A stretch of 5,703 bases of DNA from Bacteroidota bacterium (GTDB lineage: Bacteria > Bacteroidota > Bacteroidia > Bacteroidales > WCHB1-69): NCBI GenBank assembly GCA_023413895.1, contig JAEZOU010000090.1, forward strand, positions 1 through 5,703. The letters are read 5' to 3'. The notes beneath the pieces are model-generated. The model worked only from the letters and a program-made list of their open reading frames with translations, was not told where the DNA came from and did not search any database. The first letter of the stretch is position 1, and every line of letters starts with the position of its first letter. Shown piece after piece: positions 1 through 5,086 of this stretch. Position numbers and translations under genes: made by a program.

Positions 1-512
1 TTGTATATGATGTTGGAGCAGCTGTAGTTAATCATATTAAAGGGGATCATGCGGCGGCAAAGTCAAATTGGAAAAATCTTGCTTTTGATGCTGCAGCTAT
101 GTTCATACCTTATGTTCCAGCTGGGGCAACAAAAGCTATTGGTTTTACTTACAAAGGATTTAAAGCATTGGATAAGATTTCTGCAGGAGGAAAGACTTAT
201 TCTAGACTGGAGGATTTTGAAAAAATTATTCCCAATTTATCACCAGGAGAAAGAGTCGCGAGAATTAGAGAAGTGGGAGAACAGGTGGCCAAGCATAATG
301 GTTGGGAAAAAAATGCAAGACTCTCTAAAATCAATAATCGTGATATTTATACCGATAAAAAATCGGGCGCCCATTTTTCTCTTGACACTCAACATGGTGA
401 GTTTGAAATGTTGGACAAACGAGGAAAACACCAAGGTGCTATTAAGTTTGATGGCAAACCTAAAGAAAATTCAATAGACACAAAAGGAGGACATGATATT
501 ATTGTTAGATAA
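1..512 (+). CDS. C-terminus of Rhs-type polymorphic toxin with colicin E3-like rRNase domain (5' partial)
   Basis: The frame is open from base 3 to the stop at 510-512 with no stop codon, so this is the 3' end of a larger gene; the ATG at 99 is internal. The first ~70 visible residues (VYDVGAAVVNHIKG, then a hydrophobic FDAAAMFIPYVPAGATKAIG stretch) resemble the pre-toxin segment that joins an Rhs core to its toxin. The C-terminus contains RDIYTD, then LDTQHGEFEML (bases 381-413) and GKHQGAIKFDG. This matches the colicin E3/cloacin 'Cytotoxic' RNase, which has DSQHGELE and GQHLGSFD at the same spacing. Known E3 catalytic residues Asp510, His513 and Glu517 correspond to the D, H and second E of DTQHGEFE. 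The Arg545 equivalent is not clear; the only nearby Arg is the last residue. E3 cleaves 16S rRNA in the decoding centre, and the same activity is inferred here. The Rhs assignment rests on context, because the core lies outside the window. Confidence 0.8.
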   Translation, partial: VYDVGAAVVNHIKGDHAAAKSNWKNLAFDAAAMFIPYVPAGATKAIGFTYKGFKALDKISAGGKTYSRLEDFEKIIPNLSPGERVARIREVGEQVAKHNGWEKNARLSKINNRDIYTDKKSGAHFSLDTQHGEFEMLDKRGKHQGAIKFDGKPKENSIDTKGGHDIIVR

Positions 513-523
513 AAGTTATATAT

Positions 524-889
524 ATGCAACAGGTTATAAAAACAGATAATAGTGAAAAATACACCGTTTATAGTGAAGGGACAGTTTTCATTCTGTCAAA
601 TTACTATGATGGAATATCTGAACGTGAAGCTTTTATTTTGGCGAAATGTTATGAAGAGGACAGTATATTTCAAATTATTCAAATAACTGGACTCCATTCA
701 GGATATTTATTAGGATATGTCAAATATGGGATTTTGCGTAATTCTTTGGATGCAGTAACTTACGATGAATTAATTGAATCAATCAAATTCAACTTTATAG
801 GACCAGATTTAGATACGTTAATAATTATGGATAACCCTTTGGAATTAGTCAATTTAAATTTAATTAATTCAACCCATCAGCAAGTTTAA
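524..889 (+). CDS. Probable immunity protein for the E3-like RNase toxin
   Basis: A 121-residue protein starting 11 bases after the toxin stop, with no signal peptide or membrane segment, so probably cytosolic. It is clearly acidic (about 17 Asp/Glu against 7 Lys/Arg), as expected of an inhibitor that binds a basic RNase. ATG 524 is the only usable start, because the frame closes at TAG 506-508. I do not recognise the family, and it does not obviously resemble the 84-residue colicin E3 immunity protein. The role is inferred from position, size and charge. The gene probably shares a transcript with the toxin; no separate promoter was seen in the short gap. Confidence 0.65.
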   Translation: MQQVIKTDNSEKYTVYSEGTVFILSNYYDGISEREAFILAKCYEEDSIFQIIQITGLHSGYLLGYVKYGILRNSLDAVTYDELIESIKFNFIGPDLDTLIIMDNPLELVNLNLINSTHQQV

Positions 890-934
890 GTTTCTGGATA
901 TCATATACCATCCCTATCAATAACGGACGTTTAG
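890..934 (+). pseudogene. Remnant: last 14 codons of an unidentified gene (copy A)
   Basis: Immediately after the immunity gene stop, codons in the frame ending at TAG 932-934 read VSGYHIPSLSITDV. This aligns without gaps to the end of the frame closing at 4912-4914 (DCGFLMPSHPVTGV), sharing G, P-S, T and the final V plus conservative changes. No start is available, so it is a decayed C-terminal fragment. Its abrupt beginning right after 889 marks a recombination junction. Confidence 0.5.
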
Positions 935-961
935 GTCATCTTTGCCACAATTTTAACGTTT

Positions 962-1041
962 ATGCAAAGAGCATCACCTGTAGGATAACCATATACATCA
1001 ACGGCAAGGAGGTGGAGGGTAGTATCCCAAAAAGTGTGTAA
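962..1041 (+). pseudogene. Frameshifted N-terminal remnant of a phage tape-measure-like gene (copy A)
   Basis: Compared with the copy at 4941, one G is missing right after the ATG. Read directly, the frame stops after eight codons. With the missing base restored, it reads KSITCRITIYINGKEVEG, then diverges and ends at TAA 1039-1041. The pattern MAKSxTRRVTIxINGKEV is, to my recollection, typical of the first residues of tail tape-measure proteins of Bacteroidota phages. The sequence breaks off where homology to the second copy ends, so only about 20 codons of the original gene remain. It is probably non-functional. The tape-measure identity is from memory and only moderately sure. Confidence 0.5.
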
Positions 1042-1164
1042 TTTCCAGCAAAAATGATATATTTGCAAAAACAAAACAAAATTTCTCTACAATCTTCTCA
1101 AAATCAAATGCAATAGCTCCCCATCTCAAACTTTTTTTCTACCTTTGCACCCCACTAATTCACA
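1042..1164 (+). promoter_or_regulatory. Leader and candidate promoter of orphan cassette 1
   Basis: This AT-rich intergenic DNA holds TACCTTTG at 1140-1147, an exact match to the Bacteroidota -7 consensus TAnnTTTG, ending 17 bases before ATG 1165. A second match, TATATTTG, is at 1058-1065. No convincing -33 TTTG was found at the usual 19-21 base spacing. From about 1087 onward the region is homologous to the leader of cassette 2, and the block just after the -7 box (ACCCCACTAATTCACAAT) is also close to the cassette 3 leader, which favours function. Confidence 0.4.
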
Positions 1165-1416
1165 ATGCACGTTTCTTCCACATATCGACCACAAAACCAA
1201 TTGCATCCGCAGGGAAACTTGTCGGCAACTACGTCTTATACCTTCTCCGCGAAAGAGAAAGACTCGGAAACCTCGCTATCTTACTTTGGCGCACGCTATT
1301 ACACCAGCGACCTAAGCATTTGGCTGAGTGTGGACCCGATGAGTGACAAATATCCTTCTTTGTCGCCTTATACATATTGCGCGAATAACCCGATTAAGTT
1401 GGTGGATCCGAATGGG
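1087..1416 (+). repeat. Rhs cassette direct repeat, copy 1 (leader + core)
   Basis: This covers the leader, start codon, 24-codon N-terminal segment and Rhs core to DPNG, and recurs at 3098-3432. From about 1121 to 1229 the two copies differ at only a few bases. The core part recurs a third time at 5219-5398. Homology stops at DPNG, where the toxin domains begin. Confidence 0.8.
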
Positions 1417-1923
1417 GATACACTTAGGTTTGCAGAAGGTGTCTCACAAGAATTTAAAGAGCAGTTTGCAGCGGCAATAAAAAAACTTAATGATCATCAT
1501 TTAGGTGGAATTGCGAGTGCATTAGAAAAATCAACAATAGTATATTTTATAGCAGAATCAACCAAGAAGGCTAACTTTAATTCTAGTACAAGAACAATTA
1601 TGTGGAATCCCACTATGGGGTTAAAGGTAGATGGTGGTGCTATACTATCACCTACCACTGTTTTGAATCATGAATTCGCTCATGCTCTAACTTATGATGT
1701 GGCCGTTAAAAATGACAAATTAAAAGAATGGTATGCAGATTGCGATAAAGGAAGCGACCCTGATTATGATTGTAAAAATGAAAAATGGATAATTACTCGC
1801 ACCGAACAAAAGACGGCAAAAGCATTTGGTGAAATAAAAGAAGATCAAGTAACACGAAAAAATCACTCTGGTCAACTCGTAGAAACTGAGAATTCAACTT
1901 CTAACAAAGAATTTAATAAGTAA
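1165..1923 (+). CDS. Orphan Rhs tip with zincin-like metallopeptidase toxin domain (cassette 1)
   Basis: A 252-residue protein. Residues 1-24 are a short leader shared with cassette 2. Residues 25-84 are the last part of an Rhs repeat-associated core (YTFSAKEKD, YFGARYY, LSIWLSVDP, YCANNP, ending LVDPNG). The toxin domain is residues 85-252. It contains H169-E170-F171-A172-H173, the HExxH zinc-binding and catalytic motif, with E214 in the TRTEQKTA segment a candidate third ligand. It ends with a polar tail. A full Rhs protein is usually over 1000 residues, so this is a displaced C-terminal module lacking the shell-forming repeats. It has no signal peptide and probably needs fusion to a full Rhs protein for delivery. 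ATG 1165 is chosen because it follows a -7 box and is conserved in cassette 2. DNA after the core turns strongly AT-rich. Peptidase activity and target are inferred. Confidence 0.75.
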   Translation: MHVSSTYRPQNQLHPQGNLSATTSYTFSAKEKDSETSLSYFGARYYTSDLSIWLSVDPMSDKYPSLSPYTYCANNPIKLVDPNGDTLRFAEGVSQEFKEQFAAAIKKLNDHHLGGIASALEKSTIVYFIAESTKKANFNSSTRTIMWNPTMGLKVDGGAILSPTTVLNHEFAHALTYDVAVKNDKLKEWYADCDKGSDPDYDCKNEKWIITRTEQKTAKAFGEIKEDQVTRKNHSGQLVETENSTSNKEFNK

Positions 1924-1927
1924 GAAT

Positions 1928-2380
1928 ATGAAAAGATATAATAAGATTACAAAGTTTCTTCTCATCGTCATAGTGAATTTGTTAACACTGATAACCTTAA
2001 AAGCACAATATATTTATATTGACTATCATGATCCTGAAGTAATTATATTAACACCATATCGTATGCGAAGCTATGAATTCTCCTATAAGAGAGAATACAC
2101 CCATCGGATTTGTATTGAAGATTCAACGACATATTCTTTCATTTCATCGCACATCGATTCTCTTGTTTATGCAAAAGAATCGGACGAACTTGAATTACCA
2201 CAAGGTTCTCAAAAAATAGTGGTATTCAAACCCAATACTAAAGAATATGATATGATTTTTTCTGACGGATTTACTATGGAAAAAAACGGGCGATGTGTAA
2301 TGTTTGACGAAAAATTACAGCGAGTTATAAATGATATTATTAAAAGAGATATTGCCAAAAGAAAGAAGAAAACTAAGTGA
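1928..2380 (+). CDS. Secreted probable immunity protein for cassette 1
   Basis: A 150-residue protein starting 4 bases after the toxin stop, so almost certainly co-transcribed with it. The N-terminus is a classic signal peptide: basic MKRYNK, a hydrophobic run to about residue 22, then LKA-Q with likely cleavage after A26. The mature part is expected in the periplasm. Recognisable blocks are IDYHDPE, TYSFISSHIDSLVYAKESD and EYDMIFSDG followed by MEKNGRCVMFDEKLQR, with a very basic tail (KRKKKTK). The 2553-3017 gene is a paralogue sharing all these blocks. I do not recognise the family. Immunity is inferred from its place right behind a toxin. A periplasmic inhibitor would imply that the metallopeptidase acts in the periplasm or on the envelope. 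Confidence 0.65.
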   Translation: MKRYNKITKFLLIVIVNLLTLITLKAQYIYIDYHDPEVIILTPYRMRSYEFSYKREYTHRICIEDSTTYSFISSHIDSLVYAKESDELELPQGSQKIVVFKPNTKEYDMIFSDGFTMEKNGRCVMFDEKLQRVINDIIKRDIAKRKKKTK

Positions 2381-2423
2381 ATTCAGTGTTCCTACTACAA
2401 GCCTATAATGGTGATTTTTCGTA
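1928..2423 (+). repeat. Duplicated immunity unit, copy 1
   Basis: The gene at 1928-2380 plus the 43 bases after its stop (2381-2423) correspond to 2553-3060. The 3' flanks share ATTCA, TACAAGCC and ATAATGGT/ACAATGGT at identical offsets, so the duplication copied flanking DNA as well as the coding region. Confidence 0.7.
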
Positions 2424-2552
2424 ACATTAATAGCCATAACGATATTTAATTCGCTAAGCAAAATAAACGAAAATTAAGTAACACAAATAATCACTCAGTA
2501 AAACCTAAATAATAGAGAAATTAATTCTAATAAAAAATTATCAATCAAAAGG
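2381..2552. other. Intergenic gap between the two immunity paralogues
   Basis: There are 172 AT-rich bases. The first 43 belong to the duplicated unit. The rest shows no open frame worth calling, no TAnnTTTG box and no strong hairpin followed by T's. AAAAGG lies directly before ATG 2553, too close for a standard ribosome site. The second paralogue may be read from the upstream transcript. Confidence 0.4.
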
Positions 2553-3017
2553 ATGAAAAAATATAGTAACGTAGCAAAGCTTTTTCTCATTATCATTATG
2601 ATCTTGCTAAAATATACAGACCTAAAAGCACAAGATAAATTAGGATTTGTTATTATTGATTATTATGATCCTCAAGAAATTGTATTAACATCATGCGATA
2701 GTTTGGGATATTCTTTTGATTATCTAGATAATGTTTCAGAAATAGTGAATACTGACTCCGCAACATATTCATTCTTTTTATCACATATCGAATCTCTAGT
2801 TTATGCAAAAGAATCAGACGGTTGTCATTTTCCTAATGTTAGACAAAGAATAGTAGTGGAAAAAAGCAGTTATAAAGAATATGTTATGATTTTTTCTGAC
2901 GGAGTAAGTGCTATGGAAAAAAATGGACGATGTGTACTATTTGATGAAGAATTACAGAGATATATAAATGATCTTATAGAATGGCATATTGCTATAAGAA
3001 AGAAGAAAACTAAATAA
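2553..3017 (+). CDS. Second secreted immunity-like paralogue
   Basis: A 154-residue paralogue of the preceding gene. It has the same layout: MKKYSN, a hydrophobic stretch, and a signal peptide ending LKA-Q at residues 24-27. It then shares IDYYDP, TYSF, SHIESLVYAKESD, KEYVMIFSDG, MEKNGRCVLFDEELQR and the basic IRKKKTK tail. The segment between IDY and TYSF (about residues 42-68) and the DGCHFP region differ most, and could be the toxin-specificity surface. No toxin gene lies directly before it. It may widen protection against variants of the cassette 1 toxin, or guard against an absent or displaced one. The function is inferred and the family unrecognised. Confidence 0.6.
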   Translation: MKKYSNVAKLFLIIIMILLKYTDLKAQDKLGFVIIDYYDPQEIVLTSCDSLGYSFDYLDNVSEIVNTDSATYSFFLSHIESLVYAKESDGCHFPNVRQRIVVEKSSYKEYVMIFSDGVSAMEKNGRCVLFDEELQRYINDLIEWHIAIRKKKTK

Positions 3018-3060
3018 ATTCAACGCTCTGAGTACAAGCCCACAATGGTAATTTCTTATA
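2553..3060 (+). repeat. Duplicated immunity unit, copy 2
   Basis: Partner of 1928-2423. Similarity covers the whole gene and the 43 bases after its stop (3018-3060). It ends before the cassette 2 leader homology, which begins around 3098. Confidence 0.7.
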
Positions 3061-3180
3061 CCCATTCCGATCCTCACTAGAAGTTTGATTTGTTTCACTA
3101 CAATCTTTCCCGAATCGAACTAAATTTCTCTTCTCCTCATCTCAAACTTTTTCCCTACCTTTGCACCCCACTAATCCGCA
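3061..3180 (+). promoter_or_regulatory. Leader and candidate promoter of orphan cassette 2
   Basis: TACCTTTG at 3156-3163 matches the Bacteroidota -7 box TAnnTTTG and lies 17 bases before ATG 3181, as in cassette 1. From CTACAATCTT (3098-3107) the region is homologous to 1087 onward, near-identical from about 3138. No clear -33 TTTG is present. No terminator was seen between the preceding gene and this box. Confidence 0.4.
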
Positions 3181-3432
3181 ATGCACGTTTCTTCCACATA
3201 TCGACCACAAAACCAATTGCATCCGCAGGGAAACTTGTCGGCAACGGCGTCTTATACCTTCTCCGCAAAAGAAAAGGACTCAGAAACGAACTTATCTTAC
3301 TTTGGGGCAAGGTATTACACCAGCGATTTGAGCATTTGGCTCAGTGTTGACCCGATGTCTGCGAAATATCCTTCGCTCAGCCCGTACATTTACTGCGCAA
3401 ATAATCCGATTAAGTTGGTGGACCCGAATGGG
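3098..3432 (+). repeat. Rhs cassette direct repeat, copy 2 (leader + core)
   Basis: Partner of 1087-1416. The 5' part (to about 3245) is near-identical to copy 1. The 3' part of the core is instead identical to the third core over 3352-3404, so this copy is a mosaic. Confidence 0.8.
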
Positions 3433-4086
3433 GAAGAATTGACAGATGATATTGTTATACATGGAAAAAATAATTCTTCGATTACAATTAAAACAGAATT
3501 AGTTGATTGGAATTTTGATGTAGATTTGGACTTCAGAGGCAATTATGAGGTGAATCCAGATAATGTAGCAATAGGTTATGAATATGGTGTTGATGCTTCA
3601 GGAAGAGCAGGAGTTGGTACATCGTATAACGCTTATAAACATAGTGTTATGTTTTTAGGTGGTTCATATGCAGGTTATTGGTATGACTATATTGGAGGAG
3701 AAGCACAAGTTGATGCATCTTTATCAGCTGCAGGTAATATTGGAGTACATAAGAATATGTTTATCGCGATCAATAATAATCCAGCGACATATAACCCAAA
3801 AGATTTTGCAGGTGAGTATTCAGGAGCTTCTTTGTCTCTCTCATGGAGAGCATTAGCTGGTATATCTGTTGATGGTCAATTTGCGACATCAAAAGATGGA
3901 ACGTGGAATGTAATTTCGTTGGGTCTTTCAGGGTCTATTGGAGCTCAAGCGGGATTGTTCGCAGGTTTTGACGCAACAGCAGGAGCTCATTTAGGTGGAT
4001 TGAAGTTGATTACTAATATGAAACCAACAAAATCAAGATCATTATTTGACATAGGGAAAAATTGGGTATCACATTTATTTTATTGA
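3181..4086 (+). CDS. Orphan Rhs tip with unrecognised Gly/Ala/Ser-rich C-terminal domain (cassette 2)
   Basis: A 301-residue protein. Residues 1-24 match the cassette 1 leader almost exactly; 25-84 are the Rhs core, ending LVDPNG. Residues 85-135 (DDIVIHGKNNSSITIKTELVD and on) resemble a linker found between Rhs cores and toxins in Bacteroidota, from memory. Residues 136-301 are rich in Gly, Ala and Ser with alternating small and aliphatic residues (GVDASGRAGVG, FLGGSYAGYWYDYIGG, SLGLSGSIGAQAGLFAG). They lack HExxH, HNH or obvious nuclease motifs. INNNPATYNPKDFAGEYSG looks like a conserved loop. This composition would suit membrane hairpins or a beta-structured pore, and the next gene encodes a membrane-anchored protein. 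A pore-forming or membrane-damaging role is only a hypothesis. As in cassette 1, the delivery shell is missing. Confidence 0.7.
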   Translation: MHVSSTYRPQNQLHPQGNLSATASYTFSAKEKDSETNLSYFGARYYTSDLSIWLSVDPMSAKYPSLSPYIYCANNPIKLVDPNGEELTDDIVIHGKNNSSITIKTELVDWNFDVDLDFRGNYEVNPDNVAIGYEYGVDASGRAGVGTSYNAYKHSVMFLGGSYAGYWYDYIGGEAQVDASLSAAGNIGVHKNMFIAINNNPATYNPKDFAGEYSGASLSLSWRALAGISVDGQFATSKDGTWNVISLGLSGSIGAQAGLFAGFDATAGAHLGGLKLITNMKPTKSRSLFDIGKNWVSHLFY

Positions 4087-4155
4087 TATTTAACAAAAGT
4101 GTAAAGTGTTTCTTGCGGAAATATTTTGAATCCTAACAAAAACTCATTTTCTGTT

Positions 4156-4674
4156 ATGAAAAAAAAACAGGATATTTATCTTTTCATAATTATATTGTTT
4201 TTTTTATCTTTGTTCTGGTTTATTGTTTGTTTCGAAATAAAAAAAACACGCAATTTCAGAGAAGAGTATAAGAGCCATACTATTAATACATTTATGAATT
4301 TGAAATTCAAGGGGAATATTGTTTCTTTAAAAGAATATAATTACGGGGGTAGAATATATGGCTTGATGGCTGTTAAATTAGATTATTGCAATGTGGATAG
4401 TTTTTATGTCTTTGACAATATGTTATGTTTGAAAATATCAAAAGGGATGGCAATTTTACCAACAAATTGCATACACCCGTATGACACCTTTGATGAAAGG
4501 TCGAATGCACTACTTAAATCGATCTACGTAATGGTCAACATGAAAAACGATAATCAAGTAATCTATGTAGACTCATTAGGATGTCAATTTTCGGAAAATT
4601 TGGATTTTCCAAGTAAGCCGTTTAAGAAGGATTTGTTTGATCAAATTTCAAAAGAATTTATTGGTCAGAATTAA
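4156..4674 (+). CDS. Membrane-anchored probable immunity protein for cassette 2
   Basis: The frame is open from TTG 4126, but ATG 4156 gives a standard start: MKKKQD, then a single strongly hydrophobic segment at about residues 7-26 (IYLFIIILFFLSLFWFIVCF), then EIKKTR. There is no clear signal-peptidase site, so it is probably an inner-membrane anchor with a ~140-residue domain. Positive charges on both sides of the segment leave orientation uncertain. The soluble part contains NLKFKGNIVSLKEYNYGGR and later VDSLGCQFSENLDFPS. I do not recognise the family. It follows the cassette 2 toxin by 69 bases with no strong promoter in the gap. Immunity is inferred from position. A membrane-bound immunity protein fits a toxin acting at or across the membrane. 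Confidence 0.6.
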   Translation: MKKKQDIYLFIIILFFLSLFWFIVCFEIKKTRNFREEYKSHTINTFMNLKFKGNIVSLKEYNYGGRIYGLMAVKLDYCNVDSFYVFDNMLCLKISKGMAILPTNCIHPYDTFDERSNALLKSIYVMVNMKNDNQVIYVDSLGCQFSENLDFPSKPFKKDLFDQISKEFIGQN

Positions 4675-4725
4675 CACTCAGATTCGACAACGCTAATGGG
4701 AAAAATTTTTTGTTAAAAAAAAGAG

Positions 4726-4914
4726 ATGGTTAACGATGTCTTATTTTTTGTAGGAATTGTCAAGGGCGACCGGGCACGCTATCCGCTCAAACTTCGCGGC
4801 AAGCCGCTCGTAACCATTCCTATCGTTGTCGCGGACATCAAGGAAACAAAAACCGTAGTCAATCAGCGCGACTGCGGTTTTCTTATGCCGTCCCATCCTG
4901 TGACGGGAGTTTAA
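4726..4914 (+). pseudogene. C-terminal part of an unidentified gene (copy B), probably truncated
   Basis: The frame ends at TAA 4912-4914. From about 4757 the DNA changes sharply from AT-rich to GC-rich, with mostly C or G at third codon positions in this frame, which suggests real coding sequence of another origin. It reads KGDRARYPLKLRGKPLV, then TIPIVVADIKETKTVV, then DCGFLMPSHPVTGV. The first ~10 codons (MVNDVLFFVG) are AT-rich and look like joined foreign sequence, so the nominal ATG 4726 is doubtful. Its last 14 codons recur at 890-934 in the same frame and in the same position before a tape-measure-like start. In phage operons this would be the gene just before the tape-measure gene. 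I do not recognise the family. Confidence 0.4.
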
Positions 4915-4940
4915 GTCATCTTTGCCAAAACTTAACGTTT

Positions 4941-5030
4941 ATGGCAAAGAGCAGCACCCGCAGGGTAACCATCTTCATAAACGGCAAGGAGGTCGAAGCC
5001 TCGGTCAAGCAGATACTAGCAGAGAAATAA
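4941..5030 (+). pseudogene. Truncated N-terminus of a phage tape-measure-like gene (copy B)
   Basis: The 29 codons from ATG 4941 read MAKSSTRRVTIFINGKEV, then EASVKQILAEK and TAA. The pattern resembles the first residues of Bacteroidota phage tail tape-measure proteins, which normally run to many hundreds of residues. Here the frame ends after 29. Unlike copy A at 962 it has no frameshift, so a short peptide could still be made. It starts 26 bases after the previous frame's stop, as in an operon. The ~90-base unit including its upstream gap recurs at 931-1017. It could instead be a conserved small gene, but a severed gene start seems likelier. Confidence 0.5.
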
Positions 5031-5053
5031 AAAAATAGTATTGAGAAAATTTG

Positions 5054-5061
5054 TATTTTTG
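5054..5061 (+). promoter_or_regulatory. Candidate -7 box of orphan cassette 3
   Basis: TATTTTTG matches TAnnTTTG and is followed by TACCCACAGAATTCACAAT, closely resembling the bases after the -7 boxes of cassettes 1 and 2 (CACCCCACTAATTCACAAT). It ends 25 bases before ATG 5087. No clear -33 TTTG was found. Confidence 0.4.
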
Positions 5062-5086
5062 TACCCACAGAATTCACAATTTCGAC

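Noticed and set aside
49..477. Open + frame of 142 codons overlapping the E3-like coding region
   Set aside because: It lies in another frame of a region whose frame 3 translation carries the pre-toxin and E3 catalytic motifs; its own translation is low-complexity and motif-free.
485..549. AGGAGG at 485-490 just before an ATG at 493
   Set aside because: The frame from 493 is only 18 codons and differs from the immunity gene frame; AGGAGG is 33 bases from ATG 524, too far to serve it.
3090..3350. Open + frame of 86 codons across the cassette 2 leader and core
   Set aside because: It is a shadow frame of the Rhs core; similar shadows appear at the other core copies because the core DNA is conserved.
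4126..4155. TTG 4126 as the start of the cassette 2 immunity gene
   Set aside because: ATG 4156 gives a normal basic N-terminus directly before the membrane segment; the ten extra codons add nothing recognisable.
4700..4725. A-run/T-run stretch after the cassette 2 immunity gene as a terminator
   Set aside because: The stem would be only A-T pairs with no GC part, so a working intrinsic terminator is not supported.
4757..4914. Minus-strand reading (MGRHKKTAVALIDYGFC...) of the GC-rich fragment
   Set aside because: It is open, but the + frame is supported by its match in frame to 890-934 and by C/G third positions.
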